In this document: in pieces, positions 30,712-39,263 of the stretch
Numbering within the stretch: position 1 is the stretch's first letter
Layout of the letters: every line of letters starts with the position of its first letter
Source: Thermoleophilaceae bacterium
Lineage (GTDB): Bacteria; Actinomycetota; Thermoleophilia; Solirubrobacterales; Thermoleophilaceae
Assembly: GCA_036378175.1 (NCBI GenBank)
Contig: DASUWY010000005.1
Coordinates: 1 to 64,000, forward strand
DNA length: 64,000 nucleotides
Reading direction: 5' to 3'
Program-made: the position numbers and the translations under genes
Notes under the pieces: model-generated
The model's input: only the letters and a program-made list of their open reading frames with translations
The model's database searches: none
Told to the model about the DNA's origin: nothing

Positions 30712-31293
30712 GTGACCTCCGCGGCCTCACAGGCGAGCCGGCCCGCTGACCGGCCAACCGCAGACGACGCCTTCAGGCTCGCGCGGCGCAAGTTCCTCGG
30801 CGCCGAGCGCATCGACATGAGCGCGCTCGCGGGCGAGCTTGGCGTGAACCGGGTCACGCTTTACCGCTGGGTGGGTTCGCGCAACCGGCTGCTCGTGGAG
30901 GTGGTGTGGTCCGTGGGGCAGCGCACGCTCGAGAAGGTGGACGCGTCCGTGAAGGCGCGCGGCGCCGAGCGCGTGGTGCAGGTGGTCACGCGCTTCCTGG
31001 ACGCCGTTATCACCAGCGAGGGCATGCGGCGCTGGCTCGCAGAGGAGGGCGAGCTCGCGATGCGGCTGCTCACCCGCCACGACACGGGCTTCCAGCCGCG
31101 GCTCATCGACTGGGTCTATGGCTTGCTGCGGCAGGAGAGCGCGGCCGGGCGGCTTTCGCTGCCGGCGGATCTGCACGAGGTGGCGTACGTGATCGTGCGG
31201 CTGATCGAGTCGTACACGTATCTCGATTTGATCACCGGCGAGGACCCGGACGCGCAGCGGGCGGAGCCGATTCTGCGGCTGCTGCTGCGCTGA
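30712..31293 (+). CDS. TetR-family regulator, QsdR-like
   Basis: A 193-residue regulator starting at GTG 30712. The DNA-binding part (residues 20-65) contains IDMSALAGELGVNRVTLYRWVG, a TetR helix-turn-helix with an unusual RVTLYRWVGSRNRLL recognition end. The helical C-terminal ligand domain (FLDAVITSEGMRRWLAEEGE, VAYVIVRLIESYTYLDLITG) looks like the QsdR-type TetR group. It is the third gene of the 28688 operon and ends three bases from the convergent hydrolase. Repeated GTTGC half-sites at 28614 and 32827 are candidate targets. Confidence 0.82.
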   Translation: MTSAASQASRPADRPTADDAFRLARRKFLGAERIDMSALAGELGVNRVTLYRWVGSRNRLLVEVVWSVGQRTLEKVDASVKARGAERVVQVVTRFLDAVITSEGMRRWLAEEGELAMRLLTRHDTGFQPRLIDWVYGLLRQESAAGRLSLPADLHEVAYVIVRLIESYTYLDLITGEDPDAQRAEPILRLLLR

Positions 31294-31296
31294 GGC

Positions 31297-32802
31297 TCAG
31301 CCTGTGCCGTAGATCCCGGTACCGGTCGGCTCGCCGGGGAAGCCCGGGCCGTCAGGCGAGGTGTCCACGGACAGGTACGAGTAGTCGCCGCTCACGCCGT
31401 CGTTCGACACCATGCCCGGGCAGCCGGGTCGCATGTCCTCGCAATCGAAGCGGCCGCCGCCCGGCAGCCCGATGTCGAGCCGCGAGCGGTAGTAGAAGGA
31501 GAACATGTTGCCGTCGCCGTTCGGGTCCACCGCGGCCTCTTGGGAGTCGTGCCGCCAGCGGTCGGTGAGCAGGCGCTTGACCGCGCTGTCCTGACCCTTC
31601 ACGTAGCGGTCGAACCAGGCGGTGGTGTACCAGGCGATCTCGTCAGCTCCGCGCAGTGACGCGGTGAAGCCCGAGTTCGGAATGAAGCTGAAGTCGTAGT
31701 GCGTTCCGCCGCGGATGATGATCTCGCCGGTGTCCACGCCCGCCTTGCTGTACTCGACAGACTCGGTGCTCTTCGCCATCGGATCGGGCTGAGAGGTGTT
31801 GGGCTCGGGCGGGATGAAGTAGTCCGCCGACATGCCAAGCGCGGGCTTCGTGATCGGCGGCACCGTGCGCTGCGACGCGTCCACGCAGCCCTTCTCCTCA
31901 GGCCCGCCGCCGCTCGCGCCCGTGGACTGGTTCGGGTCGGGCTTCGCAAGGTTGTCCCAGGCCACGATCGCCTTCACGCGCGGATCCCATTGCCCGATGT
32001 ACGACACGCCCGCCGCGCCGTACGAGTGCCCGGCGATGCCGAGTTGCTTCGGGTTGAGCAGCTTCCAGAACGGGTTGTAGGCGGCGTCGAAGCCCGCCTT
32101 CACGCGCCGGTTCTGCTTCGCCGCGTGGCTCGTGCCGCTGTTGCATGACGGCACCGGCTCATACGGGTGCGACGGATTGGACAGGAAGAAGTCGATCGCG
32201 TCCTCGGTGCCGTCGAAGAACGGCCGCCCGTCGGACTGCGCCGGCGTGCCCTCCTGCTGATCAGGTGACTCACCTTGGGTGTCCGACTGGCCCTGGCCCT
32301 GCGGATCCCACGTGAACACCACGTAGCCGTCCTTCGCGAGCGCCTGCGCGGCGTACCAGTAGAGCTGCTCGTCCGCCTGCACCGAGCCGTTCGTGATCAC
32401 GATTCCCGGGCGCTTGGCGGGGCCGGCCTTCGTCGCCCACACGTGGCCGGAGATGGTTGCCCCGTTGCGCGCCGTGAACAGAACCGGCTGCACGATGCCG
32501 TAGCCGTTCGTCTGCCAGTCGTAGAGGCGCACGTCGCCCGCGCAGCCGTCGTTGCCGTTCCAGCACAGATCGCTGACGAACTCGCGCTCAGGGTCGGTGG
32601 CCTGCATCTGCAGCGCGTGGAGGCCGTTCTGGTGGCTGACCAGACGCAGCTTGGCCTGGTACTCGGGCGTCATGTAGATCGACTGCCGCTCGAGTCCCTT
32701 GCTGTAGTTCTGCGCCTCCACCACCGGGTCGAACGCATACGCCGCCGACGCCGCCACGAGCAGCACCGCAGCCGACGTCACCGCAACAAGCCATCCCCGC
32801 AT
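31297..32802 (-). CDS. Secreted alpha/beta hydrolase
   Basis: A 501-residue exported hydrolase. Residues 1-23 are a Sec signal (WLVAVTSAAVLLVAASAAYA). The alpha/beta core shows GIVITNGSVQADEQLYWYAA, GYVVFTWDPQGQGQSDTQGE, the nucleophile elbow GIAGHSYGAAGVSYIG, KAIVAWDNLAKPDPN and the late His region IIIRGGTHYDFSFIP. The closest general type is a dienelactone hydrolase/peptidase S15-like fold. The substrate is unknown. Several Cys residues (GCVDASQ, CEDMRPGCPG) could form disulfides outside the cell. Its promoter region contains the repeated GTTGC/GCAAC sites shared with the GMC gene. Confidence 0.85.
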   Translation of the reverse strand: MRGWLVAVTSAAVLLVAASAAYAFDPVVEAQNYSKGLERQSIYMTPEYQAKLRLVSHQNGLHALQMQATDPEREFVSDLCWNGNDGCAGDVRLYDWQTNGYGIVQPVLFTARNGATISGHVWATKAGPAKRPGIVITNGSVQADEQLYWYAAQALAKDGYVVFTWDPQGQGQSDTQGESPDQQEGTPAQSDGRPFFDGTEDAIDFFLSNPSHPYEPVPSCNSGTSHAAKQNRRVKAGFDAAYNPFWKLLNPKQLGIAGHSYGAAGVSYIGQWDPRVKAIVAWDNLAKPDPNQSTGASGGGPEEKGCVDASQRTVPPITKPALGMSADYFIPPEPNTSQPDPMAKSTESVEYSKAGVDTGEIIIRGGTHYDFSFIPNSGFTASLRGADEIAWYTTAWFDRYVKGQDSAVKRLLTDRWRHDSQEAAVDPNGDGNMFSFYYRSRLDIGLPGGGRFDCEDMRPGCPGMVSNDGVSGDYSYLSVDTSPDGPGFPGEPTGTGIYGTG

Positions 32803-32826
32803 CAGGCCCCCCGCCTTTCATCACGG

Positions 32827-32874
32827 TTGCAACAGCGCGAGCCACCGTAGCAACACCTCCCGCGATGTGTTGCA
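32827..32874. promoter_or_regulatory. Operator candidate between divergent hydrolase and GMC genes
   Basis: The 109-base divergent gap holds GTTGCAAC (32827-32834, a palindrome) and GCAACAC (32851-32857) facing GTGTTGC (32868-32874) across 10 bases with perfect arms. The same half-site flanks the 28688 promoter. A TetR-type dimer could control both directions. Confidence 0.5.
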
Positions 32875-32911
32875 GTTCCCACTGAGACCCCGGGTCTGAG
32901 ATGCTCCGCGC

Positions 32912-34501
32912 GTGCCCGCCGCGGACTACGTGATCGTTGGAGCCGGCTCGGCCGGCTGCGTGCTCGCCGCGCGCCTGTCGGAGGACCCGGCGGCAAGGGT
33001 GCTGCTCCTCGAGGCGGGCGGCAGGGCGATGCACCCGAACGTCGCCATCCCCGCAGCTTTCGCCAAGCAGTTCAAGACGAAGCTCGACTGGGACTACGCC
33101 ACGGACCCAGAGCCCGCATGCGACAACCGCTCGCTCTACATCCCGCGCGGAAAGGGTCTCGGCGGCTCGAGCTCGATGAACGCGATGCTGTACGTGCGCG
33201 GGCGGCCGCTGGACTACGACCTGTGGGAATCGGAGGGGTGCACGGGGTGGGGCTGGAACGACGTGCGCCCGTACTTCCTGCGCGCGGAGAACAACGAGCG
33301 CGGCGCGTCCGAGCATCACGCCACCGGCGGTCCGTTGAACGTGGCGGACGAGCGCTCGCCGCGCCAGCTCACCGCGCGCTTCCTCGCGGCCGCCGAGGGC
33401 GCCGGCATCCCGCGCGTGCCGGATTACAACGGGCCGGAGCAGGACGGGGCGTCCCCGGTGCAGGTCACGCAGCGGCGCGGCCGCCGCTTCAGTGCCGCGG
33501 ACGCGTACCTGCGGCCGAACATGAAACGGGAGAACCTCAGCGTGGTGACCGGCGCGCAGGTGCTGCGGGTGGAGCTGGACGGCGGCCGCGCCACGGGCGT
33601 GCGCTACCGGGACCGCCGCCGGCGGGAGCAGATCGCCCACGCCGACCGTGAGGTGATTCTGGCGGCGGGCGCGATCGGCTCACCACAGCTTCTGATGCTC
33701 TCCGGAATCGGGCCGGCGGACCACCTGCGCGAGGTGGGCGTGCAGGTGGTGGTGGACCTGCCGGGCGTGGGGGAGAACCTCCAGGACCACCCCTACGTGG
33801 TGTGCATATGGGAGTCGAAGCTCGGTGGCTCGCTCTACGGCGCGGACAAGCCCAAGCCCCTGCTCGAGTGGCTGCTGCGCCGCAGCGGCCCGCTCACCTC
33901 GAGCGTGGCGGAGGCGTTCGCGTTCGTGCGCAGCCGGCCCGGCCTGCCGGCGCCCGACCTGCAGTTCCACTTCGCGCCCGCGTACTTCAACGACAACGGC
34001 TTCGACGAGTTCGAGGGCCATGCGTTCACGCTCGGCCCCGTGCTCGTCATGCCGAAGAGCCGCGGGCGGCTGCGCCTTCGGTCGTCAGATCCGTCGGCCA
34101 AGCCCAGCATCCTCACGGGCTCGCTGTCGGAGCCCGAGGACGTTCAGGCGCTCGTGGCGGGCATGAAGATCGCGCGCGAGATCGTGGCGGCTGAACCGCT
34201 AGCCGCGGCCGTCGCGCGCGAGATCTTCCCGGGCGACGGCGTGACGAGCGATGAGGACCTGGAGGCGGACCTGCGCAGGCGCGTGGAGCTCATCTACCAC
34301 CCGGTGGGCACGTGCAAGATGGGCGCTGGCGAGGACGCAGTGGTGGACGCCGAGCTGCGCGTTCGCGGCGTGGAGGGGCTGCGCGTGGCGGACGCGTCGA
34401 TCATGCCGGTGATACCCGGCGGGAACACCAATGCGCCGGCGATCATGATCGGCGAGCGCGGCGCGGACCTGATCCGCGGGGCCATCCCAGCGCTCAAGTA
34501 G
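32912..34501 (+). CDS. GMC-family FAD oxidoreductase (choline dehydrogenase-like)
   Basis: A 529-residue flavoenzyme oxidising an alcohol. The N-terminal FAD loop is VIVGAGSAGCVLAARLSED. GMC signature 1 is GKGLGGSSSMNAMLYVRG and signature 2 is GAIGSPQLLMLSGIGP. The C-terminal catalytic His region is LIYHPVGTCKMG, and the tail NTNAPAIMIGERGADLI is typical. The length agrees with BetA/alcohol dehydrogenase AlkJ-like members. The substrate is undecided; there is no betaine aldehyde dehydrogenase gene beside it. GTG 32912 opens PAADYVIVG. It is divergent from the secreted hydrolase. Confidence 0.9.
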   Translation: MPAADYVIVGAGSAGCVLAARLSEDPAARVLLLEAGGRAMHPNVAIPAAFAKQFKTKLDWDYATDPEPACDNRSLYIPRGKGLGGSSSMNAMLYVRGRPLDYDLWESEGCTGWGWNDVRPYFLRAENNERGASEHHATGGPLNVADERSPRQLTARFLAAAEGAGIPRVPDYNGPEQDGASPVQVTQRRGRRFSAADAYLRPNMKRENLSVVTGAQVLRVELDGGRATGVRYRDRRRREQIAHADREVILAAGAIGSPQLLMLSGIGPADHLREVGVQVVVDLPGVGENLQDHPYVVCIWESKLGGSLYGADKPKPLLEWLLRRSGPLTSSVAEAFAFVRSRPGLPAPDLQFHFAPAYFNDNGFDEFEGHAFTLGPVLVMPKSRGRLRLRSSDPSAKPSILTGSLSEPEDVQALVAGMKIAREIVAAEPLAAAVAREIFPGDGVTSDEDLEADLRRRVELIYHPVGTCKMGAGEDAVVDAELRVRGVEGLRVADASIMPVIPGGNTNAPAIMIGERGADLIRGAIPALK

Positions 34502-34531
34502 CACGCCTCCCGGGCCGAGATAGGCCGTGGC

Positions 34532-35083
34532 ATGGATACCGCTGTGTACGTGCTCCTTGCGCTCGCCGCGCTCGTGGTGGTGTGGGCGATCGTCACGCTC
34601 AACAGCTTCGTGCGCGCGCGCAACCAGGTGGACGAATCCTGGAGCGGCGTGGACGTGCAGCTGAAGCGCCGCCACGACCTCGTGCCGAACCTCGTGGAGA
34701 CGGTGAAGGGCTACGCCGCGCACGAGAGCGGCGTGCTCGAAGAGGTCACGCGTGCGCGCGCCGCAGCGGTGGCGGCCACCGACTCCGAGCAGCAGGGGAG
34801 GGCCGAGGCGTCCCTCACGAGCGCGCTCGGGAACATCCGCGCCGTGGCGGAGCAGTACCCGCAGCTGCGCGCAGCCGAGAACTTCCAGCAGCTTCAGGCC
34901 GAGCTCGCCCAGATCGAGGATCAGATCCAGGCCGCCCGGCGCATCTACAACGCGAACGTGCGCGCGTTCAACACGCGCATCCAGATCTTCCCGAACAGCC
35001 TGCTGGCCGGCGCATATCAGCCGCGGCACTTCTTCGAGCTCGACGATCCGGCCGAGCGCGCCGTGCCGGCCGTCGCGTTCTAG
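34532..35083 (+). CDS. lemA: LemA family protein
   Basis: A 183-residue protein with one N-terminal membrane helix (residues 4-22, AVYVLLALAALVVVWAIVTL) and the LemA helical bundle. Landmarks are NSFVRARNQVDESWSGVDVQ, LKRRHDLVPNLVETVKGYA and the late RRIYNANVRAFNTRIQIFPN. Its cellular role is not well defined; it is often next to a membrane protein of the TPM or DUF3137 kind. Here the partner is the gene at 35093, nine bases away. ATG 34532. Confidence 0.92.
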   Translation: MDTAVYVLLALAALVVVWAIVTLNSFVRARNQVDESWSGVDVQLKRRHDLVPNLVETVKGYAAHESGVLEEVTRARAAAVAATDSEQQGRAEASLTSALGNIRAVAEQYPQLRAAENFQQLQAELAQIEDQIQAARRIYNANVRAFNTRIQIFPNSLLAGAYQPRHFFELDDPAERAVPAVAF

Positions 35084-35092
35084 CCCGGCGGC

Positions 35093-35920
35093 ATGGCTGC
35101 CGAAGCATCCGTCAAGGCCGGCACCCGGAAGCACCTCGACGCTGCGCTGCGCAGCCGCGCCGCGTTCTGGGCGCTGTTCGCGGGCGTGGGCGGCAGCGTT
35201 GTGCTCGCCGCGGCGTGGCACGACGCGCGGGTCGTTGCGATCGGGCCGCTCGCCACCATCGTGGTGGTGGCGGTCGTGGCCTACCGGCACGCGAGGAGCA
35301 GCGCCGAGCTCGAGTTCTTCGTCGCGCTCGCGCCTTCCCTCGGAATGACATACGTAGGCGCCGACCAGCCCTGGGGCGTCACGCCGCTGCTCGCCGCGGG
35401 CGATCGCCGCCGGGTCGAGCATGCCATGAAGGGCGGCGGCGCGGAGCTCGGCCTGTACACGTACGAGGTGCGGCACAGGGACACGCGGAACGGGACGGAG
35501 CGCTGGGACCCGTACCACTTCACCGTCTGCATGCTCGACGTCGCGCCAAGCATGCCGTCGTACCCGGGCGTGTACCTGCGCAGGAAGCTCGGCCTCTTCC
35601 ACGGCGACGATTGGCTGCGGCACGAGCATTGCGAGCGAGTGGAGCTCGAGAGCATCGCCTTCAACGAGCGCTACGACCTCCTGCGCGCCTCCGATCAGGA
35701 TGAGGTGGCACTGCGCGAGCTCTTCTCGCCGGCTCTGGTGGACTGGCTGGCCACGCATCCGCTCGCGCCGGGGTTCGAGCTGCGTGCGGGCGTGCTCGTG
35801 GTGTGGCTGCCCGAGCACGTGGAGGAGGCGGGCAGGCTCCAGTTCTTCATGGACGCGGCGCGTCACCTGGCGGGCGCGGTGAGCCGCCAGACAGATCAGG
35901 CAGCCACCACGCGCGTGTGA
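35093..35920 (+). CDS. Membrane protein paired with LemA, function unknown
   Basis: A 275-residue protein with two hydrophobic helices near the N-terminus (about residues 23-42 and 46-63), then a soluble alpha/beta region. It contains LGMTYVGADQPWGVTPLLAA, YEVRHRDTRNGTERWDPYHF and HCERVELESIAFNERYDLLR. The layout of two helices followed by a domain next to lemA resembles DUF3137-type partners, in which a similar ERYDL-like segment occurs; I am not certain of the match. It starts nine bases after lemA and is probably co-transcribed. Confidence 0.65.
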   Translation: MAAEASVKAGTRKHLDAALRSRAAFWALFAGVGGSVVLAAAWHDARVVAIGPLATIVVVAVVAYRHARSSAELEFFVALAPSLGMTYVGADQPWGVTPLLAAGDRRRVEHAMKGGGAELGLYTYEVRHRDTRNGTERWDPYHFTVCMLDVAPSMPSYPGVYLRRKLGLFHGDDWLRHEHCERVELESIAFNERYDLLRASDQDEVALRELFSPALVDWLATHPLAPGFELRAGVLVVWLPEHVEEAGRLQFFMDAARHLAGAVSRQTDQAATTRV

Positions 35921-35935
35921 GAGGATCGCCGCGCG

Positions 35936-36859
35936 ATGGCGAGCGCGGTTCCTGAAGACCAGGTCCACTACCTCTGGGACGAGGGGAACGAGCCCACGCT
36001 GCGCATCACGAGCGGCGAGGAGATCTCCGTGCGCACGCGCGAGGTGAGCGACGGGCAGATCACGCCCGAGTCCACCACCGAGGTGCTCGGCCGGCTCGAC
36101 ATGAACCGGCTCTACCCGCTGGTGGGTCCCGTGTACGTGGAGGGTGCCGAGCCGGGGGACACGCTCAAGGTCGAGATCCTCTCGATTGAGACCCGTGGCT
36201 GGGGCTGGGTGGCGCTCCTCCCGGGCCTCGGCCTCCTTCCGGACGAGTTCCCGGAGCCCTACCTGCGCATCTTCGACCTGTCCGGGGAAACGACCCCGCT
36301 CGGCGACGTGGCGAAGATCCCGGTGGAGCCCTTCTTCGGCACGATGGGCGTGTGTCCCGCCGGCGCGCGGGAGCAGCCCGTTATGCCGCCCGGCCTGTTC
36401 GGCGGCAACATGGACACGCGGCAGCTCGTCCAGGGAAGCACGCTGTACCTGCCGGTGCAGGTGGAGGGCGCGCTGTTCTCGTGCGGCGACGCCCACGGAG
36501 CGCAGGGTGACGGCGAGGTGTGCGTGACCGGCATCGAGGCGCCGATGGCCGGCTCCTTCCGCCTCAGCGTGGAGAACGGGCGCTCGATCCCCGCGCCGCA
36601 GTGGTCGGCGCCCGGGCCGCTCACGCCGCGCGTGGACAGCGGCGGGTTCTTCGCCACCACCGGCGTGGGGCCGGACCTCTACGTGTGCTCGCAGGATGCG
36701 GTGCGAGCGATGATCGACCACCTCGCGGCCACGTACGGCCTGTCCCGCGAGGACGCCTACATGCTGGCCAGCCTGTGCGTGGATCTGAAGATCAGCGAGA
36801 TCGTGGACGCAGGCCAGTACATCGTCAGCGCGGCGCTGCCGCTCGCGGTGTTCGACTGA
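35936..36859 (+). CDS. Acetamidase/formamidase family amidase
   Basis: A 307-residue enzyme of the FmdA/AmdA family, which hydrolyses short amides such as formamide to the acid and ammonia. Supporting blocks are LVGPVYVEGAEPGDTLKVEI, FFGTMGVCPAG, the FGGNMDTRQLVQGSTLYLPV region and ALFSCGDAHGAQGDGEVCVT, where metal-binding His and Asp residues lie. The C-terminal ATYGLSREDAYMLASLCVDL helix is also conserved. ATG 35936. Release of ammonia could feed the nitrogen operon elsewhere in the window, but nothing here links them directly. Confidence 0.88.
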   Translation: MASAVPEDQVHYLWDEGNEPTLRITSGEEISVRTREVSDGQITPESTTEVLGRLDMNRLYPLVGPVYVEGAEPGDTLKVEILSIETRGWGWVALLPGLGLLPDEFPEPYLRIFDLSGETTPLGDVAKIPVEPFFGTMGVCPAGAREQPVMPPGLFGGNMDTRQLVQGSTLYLPVQVEGALFSCGDAHGAQGDGEVCVTGIEAPMAGSFRLSVENGRSIPAPQWSAPGPLTPRVDSGGFFATTGVGPDLYVCSQDAVRAMIDHLAATYGLSREDAYMLASLCVDLKISEIVDAGQYIVSAALPLAVFD

Positions 36860-36895
36860 CTTCTATATGACATCATTTCGTGTAACCTTTGCCGG

Positions 36896-38326
36896 GTGGA
36901 GGCAGCCGAAGCACTCGAGGTTCAGCGCCCGAGCGCGCAGCTGATTGGCGAGGCGTCGCCCTCGCCGGCGGGGCCGATAGAGCAGGGCGAGGCGGACTCG
37001 CTGCCGAGCCCTCCGCTGATCCAGTCGCCGCGCTTCCTGCAGGTGCTGCGCTTCAATCAGCGCCAGATCGAGTTCGTGTTCAAGGCGCGCCGCGAGCTGG
37101 GGGAGGTGTTCCGCATGCGCGGCATGGTGCGCGGCGGACCCGGCGGCGGCCCGGTGATCACGAGCCATCCCGACCACGTGCGCTCACTCTTCACCGCCAA
37201 GCCGGAGCTTGCGCCGTCGCTCACGGGCGAGTCTCCGCTGAGGCCGATAGTGGGGCCAAACGCGGTGCTCACAGCCATCGGCGAGCGGCACATGCGCCAG
37301 CGCAAGCTGCTGCTGCCCGCCTTCCACGGCGAGGCGATCGAGCGCTACATGCAGATGATCAACGACGCGGCCGAGCGGGAGATCTCGAGCTGGCCCGTGG
37401 GCCGCCCGATCGCGCTCGCCCCGCGCATGCAGGCGATCACGCTCGACGTGATCATGGGCGGCATCTTCGGCATCGAGGGGAAGCCCGCGGGCAACTCGGC
37501 CGAGGGTCGCCTGCGCGCCGCCACGCGAGCATCGCTGGCCGTATCCACGTGGCCGGTTGCACAGCTCGCCGAGCTGATGAACATCGGGCATGAGGAACCG
37601 CGCGGCCTCACGAAGATGGGCCTCTCGGCGCTCGATCACGCCACGTACGCCGTGATCTCGGATCGCCGGCGCGCGCAGGATCTCGACGAGCGGGGCGACA
37701 TCCTCTCGATGCTGCTTCAGGCCCGTACCGAGGACGGCGAGGCGCTCACCGACAGGGAGCTGCGTGACGAGCTGCTCACCCTGGTGCTCGCCGGGCACGA
37801 GACCACTGCCAATTCGCTCGCCTGGACCTGGGAGCGCCTCGTGCGCTACCCCGCGGCCTACGACGCCCTGCGTGACGCCGTACGCTCGGACGAGAACGCC
37901 GCCGAGACGATCGAGGCAACGATCAACGAAGGCATGCGCTCACGGCCTGTGATTCCGATGATCGGGCGGCGCGTGACGGTGCCGTGGCGGCTCGGCGACT
38001 ACGCGGTGCAGGCGGACACGCCGGTGGCGATGAGCATCCTGCTCGTGCATCACCGCGAGGACCTCTATCCGGACCCGTTCGCGTTCAAGCCGGAGCGCTG
38101 GATCGGGCACAAGCCGGGCACGTACGAGTGGATCCCGTTCGGCGGCGGCATCAGGCGCTGCCTGGGCGCGTCGCTCGCGATGGCGGAGCAGCGCGTGGTG
38201 CTCGAGCAGATGGTGCGGCGGCTCGACATCGAGGCCGCCGATCCGGAGCCCGAGCACGCCGTTCATCGCAACGTGACGATGATTCCCGCGCAGGGCGCGC
38301 GGGTGATCGTGCGCGGCCGCCGCTAG
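36896..38326 (+). CDS. Cytochrome P450
   Basis: A 476-residue haem monooxygenase. The I-helix oxygen-activation motif is LAGHETTANSLAWTWE, the ExxR helix is NEGMRSRPV, the meander ends with FKPERWIG, and the haem loop is PFGGGIRRCLGASLAMAE with Cys422 as the iron ligand. The first about 40 residues are an Ala/Glu/Pro-rich extension before LQVLRFNQRQIEFVFKARRE. GTG 36896 is the first usable start. The substrate and redox partner are unknown; no ferredoxin gene is adjacent. A short palindrome, ATGACATCAT (36866-36875), lies 20 bases upstream of the start and may be an operator. The stop shares CTAG 38323-38326 with the convergent reductase. Confidence 0.92.
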   Translation: MEAAEALEVQRPSAQLIGEASPSPAGPIEQGEADSLPSPPLIQSPRFLQVLRFNQRQIEFVFKARRELGEVFRMRGMVRGGPGGGPVITSHPDHVRSLFTAKPELAPSLTGESPLRPIVGPNAVLTAIGERHMRQRKLLLPAFHGEAIERYMQMINDAAEREISSWPVGRPIALAPRMQAITLDVIMGGIFGIEGKPAGNSAEGRLRAATRASLAVSTWPVAQLAELMNIGHEEPRGLTKMGLSALDHATYAVISDRRRAQDLDERGDILSMLLQARTEDGEALTDRELRDELLTLVLAGHETTANSLAWTWERLVRYPAAYDALRDAVRSDENAAETIEATINEGMRSRPVIPMIGRRVTVPWRLGDYAVQADTPVAMSILLVHHREDLYPDPFAFKPERWIGHKPGTYEWIPFGGGIRRCLGASLAMAEQRVVLEQMVRRLDIEAADPEPEHAVHRNVTMIPAQGARVIVRGRR

Positions 38327-38964
38327 CGCACGGGCCGGTAGTCGAGATGCATCACGCCGGTGGGGGAGGTGAGCGAGCGCGTGAGCTCGAGCCTGCCCTC
38401 GTTGCCGTCGAACAGTCGCACGCCGCTTCCGAGCAGCAGCGGGGCGACGTGTAGCTGAAGCCGGTCGATCAGGCCGGCGCGCAGGTACTGCTGCACCACG
38501 TCGGCGCCGCCGCCGAGCCTGATCCCTCCGTTGCCTGCCGCCGAGCGTGCCTGCTCCAGCGCGCTCTCTATTCCGTCGCTGACGAAGGTGAAGGTGGTGC
38601 CGCCCTTCATCTCGAGCGGCTCGCGTGCGTGGTGGGTGAGGACGAAGACGGGGTGGTGGAAGGGCGGGTCGTCGCCCCACCACCCGTTCGCGTTGGGATC
38701 GTCCTCCCAGGGGCCGGTGCCGCCGCTGAACATGTGGCGGCCCATGATCGTGGCCGACGCCTGGCCGATCAGTTCTGCGGCGAGATCCGAGTCCGCGCCC
38801 TCCTCGCCGCCCTCCTGGCCGTGCGCCTCGCGCCACGCCTTAGTGGTGAACACCCACTCGTGCAGCTGCATGCCGCCCACGCCGAGGGGATCGTCAAGGG
38901 TCGCGTTCGGGCCGGCGACGAAGCCGTCGAGCGAGACGGAGATGTCGAGGATGAGCTGAGCCAC
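38323..38964 (-). CDS. Dihydrofolate reductase-family protein (RibD C-terminal type)
   Basis: A 213-residue reductase. The N-terminus AQLILDISVSLDGFVAGPN and later ATIMGRHMFSGGTGPWEDD, HPVFVLTHHAREPLEMKG and GGIRLGGGADVVQQYLRAG give the RibD_C/YyaP-YwjB NADPH-binding pattern. It is not a true DHFR of folate metabolism, and its substrate is unknown. I chose GTG 38964 because GCAGGAG lies five bases upstream and the conserved region begins there. A longer frame to 39093 adds 43 unconserved residues into the kdp promoter region. Confidence 0.85.
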   Translation of the reverse strand: MAQLILDISVSLDGFVAGPNATLDDPLGVGGMQLHEWVFTTKAWREAHGQEGGEEGADSDLAAELIGQASATIMGRHMFSGGTGPWEDDPNANGWWGDDPPFHHPVFVLTHHAREPLEMKGGTTFTFVSDGIESALEQARSAAGNGGIRLGGGADVVQQYLRAGLIDRLQLHVAPLLLGSGVRLFDGNEGRLELTRSLTSPTGVMHLDYRPVR

Positions 38965-39096
38965 GTGGTCTCCTGCGTCGGGAATCGGGACCTGAGACCG
39001 CCCCTGCGGGCTGAATTCATCGCCCTTTACGAAATCTCGATGGCGCGGCCTCATTCCTTTGCGCGGTCTTGATGGCGCGCTGATGACACTCAATAC

Positions 39097-39177
39097 ATGG
39101 ATGTCGTGGCCATCGCAATCGCCGTCGCGGCCTTCGCAGTTCTGATCGCCTCGCTCCGCCTCGTTGAACGGATATGA
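39097..39177 (+). CDS. 26-residue single-helix microprotein ahead of kdpF
   Basis: ATG 39097 opens a 26-codon frame whose product is almost one hydrophobic helix (VVAIAIAVAAFAVLIASLRL) with a basic end. Its TGA overlaps the ATG of kdpF (ATGA). Similar tiny one-helix frames precede kdpF in other bacteria, as far as I recall. It may be a second KdpF-like stabiliser of the Kdp complex or a translational leader for kdpF. The 132 bases before it contain a repeated GATGGCGCG (39040-39048 and 39071-39079) and must hold the kdp promoter. Confidence 0.55.
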   Translation: MDVVAIAIAVAAFAVLIASLRLVERI

Positions 39178-39263
39178 GCGCTGCCGACGTTCTCGGCCTC
39201 GCCGTATCGGCGGTCGTCTTCGTCTACCTGGTCTACGCGCTCGTACGCGGGGAGCGCCTTTAG
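39174..39263 (+). CDS. kdpF: KdpF subunit of the K+-transporting ATPase
   Basis: A 29-residue membrane peptide (residues 5-23 hydrophobic, ending YLVYALVRGERL), the characteristic size and sequence of KdpF. KdpF stabilises the KdpABC complex at the membrane. Its start overlaps the upstream microprotein, and its TAG is immediately followed by the kdpA ATG. Confidence 0.88.
   Translation: MSAADVLGLAVSAVVFVYLVYALVRGERL

Noticed and set aside
34199-36721. 840-codon open frame on the minus strand across the GMC, LemA and acetamidase genes
   Set aside because: Its translation is rich in Arg, His, Ala and Glu without any domain, and it lies opposite three well-supported genes. Long antisense frames are expected at this GC content.
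39040-39079. GATGGCGCG direct repeats before kdp as KdpE boxes
   Set aside because: They do not resemble the AT-rich KdpE site and no kdpE is nearby.
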